Source: Pseudomonas sp. A-RE-19
Lineage (GTDB): Bacteria > Pseudomonadota > Gammaproteobacteria > Pseudomonadales > Pseudomonadaceae
Assembly (NCBI RefSeq): GCF_019956555.1
Contig: NZ_JAHBDQ010000004.1
Coordinates: 62,001-126,000, forward strand
Direction: 5' to 3'
Length of the DNA: 64,000 bases
Position 1 is the stretch's first letter. Each line of letters begins with the position of its first letter. Below, piece by piece: positions 1-8,685 of this stretch. The notes below the pieces were generated by a model, which was given only the letters and a program-made list of their open reading frames with translations, ran no database searches and was not told where the DNA came from. The position numbers were made by a program, and so were the translations under genes.

Positions 1-59
1 CGACCGGGCCGGGCAAGTTGTCGATTGATCATCTGATTGCCAAGCGTTACGCCCGCTGA
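1..59 (+). CDS. C-terminal end of a DoxX-like membrane protein (partial)
   Basis: Only the last 18 codons and a TGA stop lie in the window, read in the frame beginning at base 3. The visible tail ends in LIAKRYAR. The preceding PGKLSIDHL stretch resembles the C-terminus of DoxX-family inner membrane proteins, which often end this way. The rest of the gene is upstream of the window, so length and domains cannot be judged and the family call is tentative. Confidence 0.4.
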   Translation, partial: TGPGKLSIDHLIAKRYAR

Positions 60-94
60 GCCCTACCACAGAACTCCAGACGATGAAGAACCAA

Positions 95-184
95 TGTGGG
101 AGCGAGCCTGCTCGCGATGGCGGAGTGTCAATCAGCATCAATGCCGAATGTCACACCGCCATCGCGAGCAGGCTCGCTCCCACA
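95..184. repeat. REP pair (REPIN-like), family A
   Basis: Two inverted copies of the Pseudomonas REP core GTGGGAGCGAGCCTGCTCGC face each other across a short spacer, so the transcript could fold into a long hairpin. It lies between convergent gene ends, the usual REP location. Confidence 0.9.
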
Positions 185-209
185 GGGGTTGTGTGGTGAG
201 ACGTTATCG

Positions 210-1118
210 CTAAAGCCGATCCAACGCCTCGCCACTGCGCTTGAACCAGCCGATCAAATAATCCGCCAGCACTTGGGTGCGCTTCGGCAAACCGCCCTGA
301 TACGGATGCACCAGGTACATCGGCATGCTGCGGGTCTGATAATCGCGCAGGAGCCAACGCAAACGCCCATCAGCCAATTCCTCTTGCAGCAGGTAAGACG
401 GCAAACGCGCAATACCCGCACCGGTCAGTGCGGCTTTCTTCAACAGGTTGTAATGGTTGCTGGCGAACGGTCCCGACACTCGCACCCGCAGTAACTCGTG
501 CTGTTGGTGATAGAGCCATTCTTCGCGACCGCTGTAATGGCTGTTGAGCAGGCAGCGGTGCTCGGCCAGGGCCTGAGGCGTCAGTGGTTCGCCGAATTGC
601 TCAAGATACGCAGGGCTGGCGCAGGTCATTTCGTGCCAGGCCAGCAGCGGTCGGGCGACCAGACGTTCGTCGTTGGCCACTTCCGAGCGGATCGCCAGAT
701 CGAACCCGTCCCGGGACAGGTCACGGTAGTTATTGTTGAGCTCCAGCTCGATCTGCACCTCGGGGTACTGCCGGGAAAACTCCAGCAGTGCACCGTCGAA
801 AAACGTTTCCCCCAGTGAAACCGGAACCGTCATCCGCACCGGGCCGGCCATGTCGTCTTTTAACCGCGCCAGGGCCTGACGTGCTCGCTCGACTTGAATC
901 ACCAGCGCCTGGGCTTGCGGCAACAGCGCCGCGCCCGCCGCCGTCAGGCTCAAGCGGCGCGTGGTGCGTTGCAGCAACACCACGCAAAACCGCGTTTCCA
1001 GCAGGCTGATGCGCTTGGAGAGTTGCCCTTTGCTGCAACCCAGTTGCTGCGCCGCCAAGGTGAAACTGCCCGCCTCGATCAACACCGCGAACGCCGCCAG
1101 GTCGTCCATTTCGCTCAT
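210..1118 (-). CDS. LysR-family transcriptional regulator
   Basis: A 302-residue protein, the normal LysR length. Residues about 4-62 form the winged helix-turn-helix, including AAQQLGCSKGQLSKRISLLE. The rest fits the periplasmic-binding-like effector domain. The frame stays open upstream to about 1454, but the ATG at 1116-1118 (MSEMDDL) gives the family-typical N-terminus; the extra sequence overlaps the divergent gene. It is divergent from the short-chain dehydrogenase at 1224 with about 105 bp between starts, the classic arrangement for a LysR regulator and its target. The effector is unknown. Confidence 0.9.
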   Translation of the reverse strand: MSEMDDLAAFAVLIEAGSFTLAAQQLGCSKGQLSKRISLLETRFCVVLLQRTTRRLSLTAAGAALLPQAQALVIQVERARQALARLKDDMAGPVRMTVPVSLGETFFDGALLEFSRQYPEVQIELELNNNYRDLSRDGFDLAIRSEVANDERLVARPLLAWHEMTCASPAYLEQFGEPLTPQALAEHRCLLNSHYSGREEWLYHQQHELLRVRVSGPFASNHYNLLKKAALTGAGIARLPSYLLQEELADGRLRWLLRDYQTRSMPMYLVHPYQGGLPKRTQVLADYLIGWFKRSGEALDRL

Positions 1119-1223
1119 GGATTGTTTCCATTTGAAAACCAAAGGTTGCCCATTAGCACGCTTATCAATGAAAAAAACCACACTAGACTTGAATTTAAAT
1201 CCACCCCATTCAGGTACAGCACG

Positions 1224-1823
1224 ATGAAAATTCTTTTGATTGGCGCCTCCGGCACCGTCGGTTCGGCCATTGACCATGAACTGTCCCAGCGCCACAAAAT
1301 CATCCGTATCGGCCGCAAGAGCGGTGATTTTCAGGTCGACATCAGTGACAGTGCCTCGATCCGCAAACTGTTCGAACAAACCGGCAACTTCGATGCGCTG
1401 ATCTGCGCCGCCGGCAGCGTCAACTTCGTGCCGCTGGCCACCATGACCGAACAAGACTTCGAGCTCGGCTTGCGGGACAAGCTGATGGGCCAGGTCAACC
1501 TGCTGCTGATCGGGCGGGAATTCGCCAACGACGGTGCGTCATTCACCTTCACCACCGGCATCCTCAGCCACGATCCGATCCGTACCGGCAGCTCGGCCTC
1601 TCTGGTCAACGGTGCCCTGGACAGCTTTGTCCGTGCAGCGGCGATCGAACTGCCGCGCGGTCTGCGCATCAACTCGGTCAGCCCGAACGTGCTGGTCGAA
1701 GCCATGGGCAGCTATGCCCCGTACTTCCGAGGTTTCAAACCGGTGCCCGCCGCCGAAGTGGCGCTGGCCTACGCCAAAAGCGTCGAAGGCTTGCAGACCG
1801 GTCAGACCTACCGCGTCGGCTAA
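1224..1823 (+). CDS. Short, atypical SDR-family protein
   Basis: A 199-residue protein with an N-terminal Rossmann fold. The nucleotide-binding glycine motif is GASGTVG (residues 7-13) and CAAG follows at 71-74. A Ser/Thr-rich strand (FTFTTGILS) occupies the place of the SDR catalytic serine. The usual YxxxK is absent: the aligned stretch reads SSASLVNG with no Tyr or Lys. It is shorter than classical SDRs (about 250 residues). Similar short SDRs beside LysR genes are common in Pseudomonas. Its substrate is unknown, and binding to a dinucleotide without classical catalysis is possible. It is probably controlled by the divergent LysR gene. Confidence 0.85.
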   Translation: MKILLIGASGTVGSAIDHELSQRHKIIRIGRKSGDFQVDISDSASIRKLFEQTGNFDALICAAGSVNFVPLATMTEQDFELGLRDKLMGQVNLLLIGREFANDGASFTFTTGILSHDPIRTGSSASLVNGALDSFVRAAAIELPRGLRINSVSPNVLVEAMGSYAPYFRGFKPVPAAEVALAYAKSVEGLQTGQTYRVG

Positions 1824-1834
1824 ACCGCCAGAAT

Positions 1835-1914
1835 CAAAAGATCGCAGGCTTCGCCAGCTCCTACAAAAGGCTCGGCGTCCCCCTGTAGGAGCTGCCGCAG
1901 GCTGCGATCTTTTG
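1835..1914. repeat. REP-type inverted repeat, family B
   Basis: The arms CAAAAGATCGCAGGCTTCG and CTGCGATCTTTTG, with the AGCTCCTAC/GTAGGAGCT cores, form an imperfect hairpin just after the SDR gene. This is the second REP family of the window. Confidence 0.85.
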
Positions 1915-1985
1915 ATCTTGCTTTGCAGGGTTGTGATGAACGGTCAGGCTGAGTAACGTGGCGACACTTGTCAGGAGACTCAAAG

Positions 1986-2651
1986 ATGCGTGTTGCCCGT
2001 TCCTTAGTGCTTGTTGCCCTGCTTCCGCTGTTCGCCGCCTGCCAGTTGCTCGATGGTCCACGGGAAAGCGCTTCCCATGTGGGCCAGACTCGCATGCAGG
2101 GTCAGTTGACGGCGGCCGATGGCAAGCTGTTGTTTCAGCCGTGCAATGAGCCGCGCAGTTATGTGGTCAATGACACCGGCGGCACCAGCATCCTGCAAGA
2201 GGCTGCGACCCTGGCCGATGATCAGGGCAAGTTGTTTGCCGATGTACGCGGTCGGATCGTTGCCAGTGGTGCCGACAGCCGGCTCGATCTGGAGCAGCTG
2301 TACCGCGTCGAGCGTTCGGGCACGGCGTGCGACGATCCCAACTTCAAATTGCTGATCCTGCGCGCCGCCGGCCATGGCCCTGAGTGGAACGTCAAAGTCA
2401 GCGGCAAGGGCATGGTCATCGACCGCGCCGGCCAGCCGCCCTTGGCCCTGCCCTACGTTGAAGAGCAACTGGGCGATGGCCGCTTCAACCTCAGCACCGA
2501 AGCCAATAATCAGCGCATCGAGCTCTGGGTCGCGCCGCAACGTTGCGTCGACAGCAGCACCGGCAGCGTGCAGCACATGAGCGCCGAGCTGCGCATCGAC
2601 GGCCAGGTGCAACGTGGCTGCGGGTATTTTGGCGGATCGCGTAACGACTGA
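1986..2651 (+). CDS. Predicted lipoprotein with COG3650-like C-terminus
   Basis: A 221-residue protein. It starts with a lipoprotein signal peptide (MRVARSLVLV...) and a probable lipobox LFAAC, putting the lipidated Cys near residue 20. The C-terminal third contains RCVDSSTG and QRGCGYFG, which resemble the conserved CRDSMSG...YRGCG pattern of COG3650 proteins. The ATG at 1986 is preferred over a TTG at 1968 because AGGAG (1972-1976) is well placed for it. It probably sits in the envelope; no enzymatic role can be read from the sequence. Confidence 0.8.
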   Translation: MRVARSLVLVALLPLFAACQLLDGPRESASHVGQTRMQGQLTAADGKLLFQPCNEPRSYVVNDTGGTSILQEAATLADDQGKLFADVRGRIVASGADSRLDLEQLYRVERSGTACDDPNFKLLILRAAGHGPEWNVKVSGKGMVIDRAGQPPLALPYVEEQLGDGRFNLSTEANNQRIELWVAPQRCVDSSTGSVQHMSAELRIDGQVQRGCGYFGGSRND

Positions 2652-2746
2652 TCGTTTTTGCCTCACGGGAATCATCCTTTGAGGCTTATAATCGCGGGCT
2701 TCAAACGCCTTGGCGCAGTTGTGCGCCCCGCGAACCGGATCCCGTC

Positions 2747-4360
2747 ATGTTACGAATCACCGAACTCAAGTTGCCGATCGACCATCCCGATGAAGACCTG
2801 CGCCCTGCCATCGTGCAGCGCCTGGGCATCGCCAGTGATGACCTGCTCGATTTCACCTTGTTCAAGCGCAGCTACGATGCGCGTAAAAAGTCCTCCGAAC
2901 TGTGCTTCATCTACACCATCGACCTCAACGTTCGCGATGAGGCGTCGGTGCTGCACACATTCGCCGATGACCGTAACGTCAACGTGGCGCCGGATGTCAG
3001 CTACAAAATGGTCGGCCAGGCACCCGCCGACCTGAGCCAGCGTCCGATCGTGGTCGGGTTCGGCCCCTGCGGGATCTTCGCCGGGCTGCTGCTGGCGCAA
3101 ATGGGCTTCAAGCCGATCATCCTCGAACGCGGCACCGAAGTGCGTCAGCGCACCAAGGATACCTGGGGCCTGTGGCGTAAAAGCGTGCTCAACCCCGAAT
3201 CCAACGTGCAATTCGGTGAAGGCGGCGCGGGAACGTTCTCCGACGGCAAACTCTACAGCCAGATCAAAGACCCGAAATTCATCGGTCGCAAAGTCTTGCA
3301 CGAGTTCGTCAAGGCTGGCGCGCCGGAAGAAATCCTCTACGTCAGCAAACCGCACATCGGTACGTTCCGTCTGACCGGTGTAGTGGAAAACATGCGTGAG
3401 CAGATTCGCGCCATGGGCGGCGAAGTGCGCTTCCAGCAGCGTGTCACTGACGTCTTGATCGAGGACGGCCAGCTGGTCGGCGTCGAGCTCAATGGCGGCG
3501 AGCAGATCCATTCCAAACACGTGATTCTGGCCCTCGGCCACAGCGCCCGAGACACCTTCCGCATGCTCCACGGTCGTGGCGTGTTCATGGAGGCCAAGCC
3601 GTTCTCGGTGGGTTTCCGCATCGAGCACCCGCAGTCGCTGATCGACCGCGCGCGTCTGGGCAAATACGCCGGGCACCCGAAACTCGGCGCTGCCGACTAC
3701 AAACTGGTGCACCACGCCAGCAACGGACGTTCGGTCTACAGCTTCTGCATGTGCCCGGGCGGCACCGTGGTGGCGGCGACCTCCGAGCCGAACCGCGTGG
3801 TCACCAACGGCATGAGCCAGTACTCGCGGAACGAGCGCAACGCCAACTCCGGGATCGTCGTCGGCATTACCCCGGAAGTCGATTACCCGGGCGGCCCGCT
3901 GGCCGGCATCGAGTTGCAGGAGCGCCTGGAATCCCACGCCTTTGTGCTGGGTGGCAGCAACTACGAAGCGCCAGCGCAATTGGTCGGCGACTTCATCGCA
4001 GGCAAGCCCTCCACTGAATTGGGCAGCGTCGAGCCGTCCTACAAGCCGGGGGTTGCCTTGGGCGATTTGGCTCTGGCCTTGCCGGCGTTCGCCATCGAAG
4101 CGATTCGCGAAGCCTTGCCGGCGTTCGAGAAGCAGATTCGTGGCTACTCGCTGCATGACGCTGTATTGACCGGGATCGAGACGCGCACGTCATCGCCGTT
4201 GCGGATTACCCGTAACGAGTCGATGCAGAGCCTGAACGTGAAAGGCCTGTTCCCGGCCGGTGAAGGCGCGGGTTATGCGGGTGGGATTCTGTCGGCGGGT
4301 GTCGACGGGATTCGGATTGCCGAAGCGGTGGCCCGAGACATTCTTGGACTGGAAGCCTGA
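2747..4360 (+). CDS. NAD(P)/FAD-dependent oxidoreductase (COG2509 type)
   Basis: A 537-residue flavoprotein. The N-terminal 95 residues are a small alpha/beta region typical of this family. The FAD-binding motif follows (VVGFGPCGIFAG, glycines at about 104-109) and ends with the acidic strand residue in LERG. A second nucleotide-binding strand and the C-terminal FAD-contact motif GEGAGYAGGI are also visible. The family is widespread in bacteria but its substrate is not established. The gene stands alone between a lipoprotein gene and a REP pair. Confidence 0.9.
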   Translation: MLRITELKLPIDHPDEDLRPAIVQRLGIASDDLLDFTLFKRSYDARKKSSELCFIYTIDLNVRDEASVLHTFADDRNVNVAPDVSYKMVGQAPADLSQRPIVVGFGPCGIFAGLLLAQMGFKPIILERGTEVRQRTKDTWGLWRKSVLNPESNVQFGEGGAGTFSDGKLYSQIKDPKFIGRKVLHEFVKAGAPEEILYVSKPHIGTFRLTGVVENMREQIRAMGGEVRFQQRVTDVLIEDGQLVGVELNGGEQIHSKHVILALGHSARDTFRMLHGRGVFMEAKPFSVGFRIEHPQSLIDRARLGKYAGHPKLGAADYKLVHHASNGRSVYSFCMCPGGTVVAATSEPNRVVTNGMSQYSRNERNANSGIVVGITPEVDYPGGPLAGIELQERLESHAFVLGGSNYEAPAQLVGDFIAGKPSTELGSVEPSYKPGVALGDLALALPAFAIEAIREALPAFEKQIRGYSLHDAVLTGIETRTSSPLRITRNESMQSLNVKGLFPAGEGAGYAGGILSAGVDGIRIAEAVARDILGLEA

Positions 4361-4389
4361 TACGTAATTGCTGAAATAACGCAAAACCC

Positions 4390-4479
4390 TGTGGGAGCGA
4401 GCCTGCTCGCGATAGCGGATTAACATTCAACAGAGATGTTGACTGATCTACCGCTATCGCGAGCAGGCTCGCTCCCACA
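4390..4479. repeat. REP pair, family A
   Basis: Inverted copies of TGTGGGAGCGAGCCTGCTCG flank a 30-base spacer between two convergent genes. Confidence 0.9.
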
Positions 4480-4502
4480 GTGGTTTAAGCGTCTGTTGAA
4501 TG

Positions 4503-5597
4503 TCAGATATTGGCGCGCAACACGCTGGCCGGCAGCGGCTCGCCGCGCTCGACACTCGCCGCCACGGCATCCATCAACCCACTCAACTCATACCCCTGGG
4601 CCTTGAGCCAGGCCTGATCGTAATAGGTGGTGGCATAGCGCTCGCCGCCATCGCACAGAATCGCCACGATCGACCCCGATTCTCCCGCCGCCACCATCTG
4701 CTGGGCCGCCATCAAGGCGCCGATCAGGTTGGTCCCGCTCGATCCGCCAACCCGCCGTCCCAGATGCTGCGCCAGGTAATGCATGGCCGCCAGCGACAAC
4801 GCGTCCGGCACTTTGACCATCGCATCGATCACCTTGGGCAGGAACGACGCTTCCACCCGTGGCCGCCCAATGCCTTCAATCCGCGAACCGCAATCCAGGC
4901 GCAGGCTGGCATCGCCGCTCTGGTAATAATCGAAGAACACCGAACGCTCGGCATCGGCGCACAGCACGCGGGTGCAATGCTGGCGATAGCGTACGTAACG
5001 GCCGAGCGTCGCAGTGGTGCCGCCGGTGCCGGGGCTGGAAATCAGCCAGCTCGGTTCCGGGTGCTGTTCGAAGCGCATCTGCTGGAAGATCGATTCGGCG
5101 ATGTTGTTGTTCGCCCGCCAGTCGGTGGCGCGCTCGGCGTAGGTGAACTGGTCGATGAAGTGCCCGTCATGTTCGCGAGCCAGACGTTCCGACTCGGCGT
5201 AGATCTGCGTCGGATCGTCCACCAGATGGCTCTTGCCACCGTAGAAAGCGATCTGCGCGATCTTTTCCTTGGACGTGCTTGCCGGCATCACCGCAATGAA
5301 CGGCAAACCCAGCAACCGGGCGAAGTACGCCTCGGAAATCGCCGTCGAACCGCTGGAGGCTTCGATCACCGGCGCACCGGGTTTGAGCCAGCCGTTACAC
5401 AGGGCGTAGAGAAACAACGAGCGCGCCAGCCGATGTTTCAGGCTGCCGGTGGGATGGCTCGACTCATCCTTGAAGTACAACTCGATGCCCGGCAACCCCG
5501 GCAGCGGCAAGGGGATCAGGTGGGTGTCGGCGCTGCGCTGGAAGTCGGCTTCAATGATCCGGATGGCTTCGCGGGCCCACTGTCGGTTGTCGCTCAT
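4503..5597 (-). CDS. PLP-dependent cysteine synthase-family enzyme
   Basis: A 364-residue fold-type II PLP enzyme. The lysine expected to bind PLP is K54 in [10 protein letters not shown], followed by the substrate-binding loop [13 protein letters not shown] provides the glycine-rich phosphate-binding loop. It lacks the extra domains of cystathionine beta-synthase. The family includes cysteine synthases and the desulfhydrase Cds1, so it could make or degrade cysteine; the sequence does not decide. The start ATG is at 5595-5597. It is transcribed divergently from nhaA. Confidence 0.85.
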   Translation of the reverse strand: MSDNRQWAREAIRIIEADFQRSADTHLIPLPLPGLPGIELYFKDESSHPTGSLKHRLARSLFLYALCNGWLKPGAPVIEASSGSTAISEAYFARLLGLPFIAVMPASTSKEKIAQIAFYGGKSHLVDDPTQIYAESERLAREHDGHFIDQFTYAERATDWRANNNIAESIFQQMRFEQHPEPSWLISSPGTGGTTATLGRYVRYRQHCTRVLCADAERSVFFDYYQSGDASLRLDCGSRIEGIGRPRVEASFLPKVIDAMVKVPDALSLAAMHYLAQHLGRRVGGSSGTNLIGALMAAQQMVAAGESGSIVAILCDGGERYATTYYDQAWLKAQGYELSGLMDAVAASVERGEPLPASVLRANI

Positions 5598-5761
5598 GAT
5601 GATTTTCTCGTTGAATCAGGCAAAGAGTCGGCCTTGTCGCAAGGCTCAGCCCACAAGCTTAGGAAAGAACCTACATCATGCACAGATACAGCTGAGGTCC
5701 AATACGTCCGGCAACTGCTAGGCTCAGGCCTTTGCTGACCGTCCGCGTTGTAACGGCATAT

Positions 5762-5786
5762 AACAAAAAAGAATATAACTTTTGTT
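5762..5786. promoter_or_regulatory. AT-rich inverted repeat upstream of nhaA
   Basis: AACAAAA and TTTTGTT are separated by 11 bases in an unusually AT-rich stretch of the 251-bp gap between the divergent PLP enzyme and nhaA genes. It could be an operator for either gene; no known regulator site is recognised. Confidence 0.3.
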
Positions 5787-5848
5787 TTAACAACTAACGG
5801 TACGGGTTAGGGTGTGCCACCTTTTGAATTCATCGATGGAGAGCGACC

Positions 5849-7036
5849 TTGCCTCTGCGTAGCACGTTCACGCGTTTCTTTCAGTTGGAAGCTGCCAGCG
5901 GTCTGTTATTGATCGCCGCGGCCGCTCTCGCCCTGATCATCAACAACTCATCGCTGTCGTGGCTCTATAGCAGCCTGCTGGACACCCCCGTGGTGGCTCA
6001 GATCGGCGCGCTGAAAATCGCCAAGCCACTGCTGCTGTGGATCAACGACGGTTTGATGGCCCTGTTCTTCCTGCTGATCGGCCTGGAAGTGAAACGCGAA
6101 GTCCTCGACGGCCAGCTGTCGAAACCGTCGCAGATCGTCCTGCCCGGCGCGGCGGCGATTGGCGGCATGGTGGTGCCGGCGCTGATCTACTGGTTCCTCA
6201 ACCGCGACAACCCGTCCGCCCTGGGTGGCTGGGCCATCCCGACAGCCACCGACATCGCCTTCGCCCTCGGCGTACTGGCCCTGCTGGGTAAACGCGTACC
6301 GGTGTCGCTGAAACTGTTCCTGATGACCCTGGCGATCATCGACGACCTGGGCGCAATCATCATCATCGCGATCTTCTATTCCGGCGCACTGTCGACCTTG
6401 TCCCTGGCGCTGGCCGCGGCCTGCATCGCGGCCTTGATCGGGATGAACCGACTCGGCGTGGTGAAGCTTGGGCCGTACATGATCATCGGGCTGATCCTCT
6501 GGGTCTGCGTGCTCAAGAGCGGCGTGCATGCCACGCTGGCCGGTGTGACCCTGGCCTTCTGCATTCCACTGCGCACGAAAAACGCCGAGCCTTCGCCGCT
6601 GCTGACCCTGGAACATGCCCTGCATCCGTGGGTGGCCTACGGCATCCTGCCGCTGTTCGCCTTCGCCAACGCCGGCCTGTCCCTGAGCGGCGTGACCGTC
6701 GAAAGCTTCACCCACCATGTGCCGATGGGCATTGCCGTCGGCCTGCTGCTGGGCAAGACGGTCGGCGTGTTCGGCCTGACCTGGCTGGCGGTAAAAATCG
6801 GCATCGCCACCCTGCCCCAAGGTGCCAACTGGGGTCAGGTGCTGGGCGTGGCGATCCTCTGCGGCATCGGTTTCACCATGAGCCTGTTTGTCGGCTCCCT
6901 GGCCTTCGAGCCCGGCACCAGTGAATACGCCGGAATGGACCGCATGGGGATTTTGACCGGCTCGATACTGGCGGCATTGATCGGTTATGCGGTGACGGCG
7001 GCGGCGAGTCGCAAGAACACCGCCCTGCCTTCCTGA
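5849..7036 (+). CDS. nhaA: Na+/H+ antiporter NhaA
   Basis: A 395-residue inner membrane protein with about 12 hydrophobic helices; E. coli NhaA has 388. The adjacent aspartates of the ion-binding site are D165-D166 in AIIDDLGAI, equivalent to E. coli D163/D164. [12 protein letters not shown] and [10 protein letters not shown] are also family motifs. The start is a TTG at 5849 preceded by GGAGA; no in-frame ATG is equally well placed. The protein exchanges sodium for protons, giving salt and alkaline tolerance. Confidence 0.95.
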   Translation: MPLRSTFTRFFQLEAASGLLLIAAAALALIINNSSLSWLYSSLLDTPVVAQIGALKIAKPLLLWINDGLMALFFLLIGLEVKREVLDGQLSKPSQIVLPGAAAIGGMVVPALIYWFLNRDNPSALGGWAIPTATDIAFALGVLALLGKRVPVSLKLFLMTLAIIDDLGAIIIIAIFYSGALSTLSLALAAACIAALIGMNRLGVVKLGPYMIIGLILWVCVLKSGVHATLAGVTLAFCIPLRTKNAEPSPLLTLEHALHPWVAYGILPLFAFANAGLSLSGVTVESFTHHVPMGIAVGLLLGKTVGVFGLTWLAVKIGIATLPQGANWGQVLGVAILCGIGFTMSLFVGSLAFEPGTSEYAGMDRMGILTGSILAALIGYAVTAAASRKNTALPS

Positions 7037-7157
7037 ACGATAGAGAACACTCTTAGCGACATTCAGGATTCGTCCTACAGCCACGATTAGCCACGTTCGT
7101 TAACGTCGTGCAGCCCCTCTTTCCGGGGTTGCCGATGGACGAGCGAAAGGGCAATCA

Positions 7158-8342
7158 GTGGCTGGCAACAAGGACATCCCCCGGGTTAAAAACCCACCGT
7201 CAGGCGACGGGCATCACGTCACCTACCGTTACATGACCGCCACCGAACTGGCCGAGCGGGACGCCAGGCAAAATGCCTACGACGCCATGCTGGCCAGGCA
7301 GCAGGCCTTCGAAGACAGCCTTCAAGTCGCAGCGAAAAAGGACGACGTCGTCCGCGCGGGTTGCGTGTTCGCCAAGTCCTGCAAGCTGCCCGACGCAATC
7401 ATCGACTACACGAATCCCTCCGGTGTTGTTCCGACCGACAGCCTGAAAGACTACGGCGAGCTGGTTCTGCTCGGTGCTCGCGAGGCCGATGAAAGCGGTG
7501 TCGTGCCGCTCAAGAAAATCAGTGGCACTGCGATTCCGGCAGGTTTCGGCAGCTTTGCTTTGGCCGGCTCAGCGTTCGCCGCACTGCCCGCGGTCGCCGC
7601 CAGCACCGCTGTGGCCACCTTGGCAGGCTTGGTGGCCCTGGTCATACCGTCGAGCCTTGGCGACAGCTCGCTCTACACCGAAGACCAACTGCGCGCCCTC
7701 AAACAGGCCCGCACCCGCGTTCGACTGCGGGTAGAGCAACAGGCTGACGGCAGTCTCAAGGGATACGGTTTCTATACCGGTAAAAACCGTGACTGGGAGA
7801 TGGTCGATGTCGTGCAATTCACCTTGCGCGGCAGTCAGCAAGTGGCTGATCTGGGGGACGGCGTCGAGCTGGTCTGGACACCGGCCGAGGACGGTTCAAA
7901 CGTCCTTGGCATCCCCGCTTTGGAAGCCGCACCGCAAGCGCCGCACATCTGGGTTTACCCGCCGACGAAGGCGGCTGACAGCATCATCGTGAACCCGGTG
8001 TATCCGCCGGAGTACAAGGATTTCATTCTTGTGTTTCCGGCGGATTCGGGGGTGTTGCCGGTTTACATCGTGCTGAGCATGCCTCAGCTTAACTACCATC
8101 CAAAACCTGCATCTCTGCCAGCTTTTCCAGACGCTAAATGGGCTAGCCCAAAAACCCCAATCAAAGGTGGGGGCGGATTGCGCCCACGCTGGAAGGATAG
8201 AAGCGGAACGATTTACGAGTGGGACTTCCAGCATGGAGCCGTTGAAAAGTACAACAAGCGTGGAAAACACTTGGGCGAGTTCAACCATGAAACTGGCACT
8301 CAGAACAAACCAGCAGATCCAACAAGGAAGGTAGAGCCATGA
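7158..8342 (+). CDS. Compact S-type pyocin/colicin-like toxin with colicin E3-type rRNase domain
   Basis: A 394-residue protein. Residues about 1-65 are a charged helical region, then comes a Cys pair (C69, C75 in GCVFAKSC). A hydrophobic Ala/Gly-rich stretch spans about 127-165. A pyocin S-type domain runs to about 315 (for example APHIWVYPPTKAAD, NPVYPPEYKDFILVFP). The last 50 residues match the colicin E3 cytotoxic domain: IYEWDFQHGAVE, with D356, H359 and E363 in the places of colicin E3 D510, H513 and E517, and R390 in place of R545. That domain cleaves 16S rRNA in the decoding centre. The usual N-terminal receptor-binding domain of S pyocins is missing. The start is GTG with AAGG seven bases upstream. 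The gene overlaps its small partner by 4 bp. Delivery could be by lysis, secretion or contact; the sequence does not say. Confidence 0.85.
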   Translation: MAGNKDIPRVKNPPSGDGHHVTYRYMTATELAERDARQNAYDAMLARQQAFEDSLQVAAKKDDVVRAGCVFAKSCKLPDAIIDYTNPSGVVPTDSLKDYGELVLLGAREADESGVVPLKKISGTAIPAGFGSFALAGSAFAALPAVAASTAVATLAGLVALVIPSSLGDSSLYTEDQLRALKQARTRVRLRVEQQADGSLKGYGFYTGKNRDWEMVDVVQFTLRGSQQVADLGDGVELVWTPAEDGSNVLGIPALEAAPQAPHIWVYPPTKAADSIIVNPVYPPEYKDFILVFPADSGVLPVYIVLSMPQLNYHPKPASLPAFPDAKWASPKTPIKGGGGLRPRWKDRSGTIYEWDFQHGAVEKYNKRGKHLGEFNHETGTQNKPADPTRKVEP

Positions 8343-8563
8343 AGCATTTAATTATGGGGGTTCCGAAAGGCGAGGATTTTCCTTCATTTGAGAAGCAGAT
8401 CCCTATTTCCACCATCGAACTCAAACTGATTATGGGGTGGGAGAAAGACGAAGACTCATTACATGACTATCGCCTTACCGAACAACAAATCATCGATATA
8501 GAAAAAGCATGCTCACTCGATCTGCCTAAGAATCTCGAATTATTTCTGACATCACACGACTAA
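8339..8563 (+). CDS. Probable immunity protein for the E3-type toxin
   Basis: A 74-residue, strongly acidic protein (about 15 Asp/Glu against 8 Lys/Arg). Its ATG overlaps the toxin TGA (ATGA), so the two are translationally coupled. This fits immunity proteins, which mask a basic nuclease. It does not resemble the 84-residue ImmE3 as I remember it. The middle, DYRLTEQQIIDIEKACSLDL, looks like a short helical repressor-of-nuclease module of unknown family. GC content falls from the toxin's C-terminal domain through this gene. The function is inferred from position only. Confidence 0.65.
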   Translation: MKHLIMGVPKGEDFPSFEKQIPISTIELKLIMGWEKDEDSLHDYRLTEQQIIDIEKACSLDLPKNLELFLTSHD

Positions 8564-8634
8564 CGAGTTATCGAAAACAACTTGCATACGACGTCTGTCA
8601 GTACCCGCGCCATCCATAACAATCCCCAAAAGCA

Positions 8635-8666
8635 AAAACCCCGACCAGTCACCTGATCGGGGTTTT
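8635..8666. terminator. Bidirectional rho-independent terminator
   Basis: AAAACCCCGA pairs perfectly with TCGGGGTTTT around a short loop. It closes the toxin/immunity pair on one strand and the glycine-zipper lipoprotein gene on the other. Confidence 0.85.
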
Positions 8667-8685
8667 CTTTCACCCTAAGTCCCGC

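Noticed and set aside
210..1454. Longer version of the LysR gene starting at 1454
   Set aside because: The first 112 codons overlap the divergent SDR gene and precede the HTH start; the ATG at 1118 is typical.
2004..2675. Long minus-strand frames over the plus-strand genes here and elsewhere (for example 2750-4156, 25038-26600, 37332-38885)
   Set aside because: They mirror high-GC real genes, lack ribosome-binding sites and family features, and are opposite conserved genes.
7037..7157. Search for a LexA or PrtN P-box before the toxin gene
   Set aside because: No CTG-N10-CAG and no clear P-box were found by eye; only a weak CCCC/GGGG hairpin.
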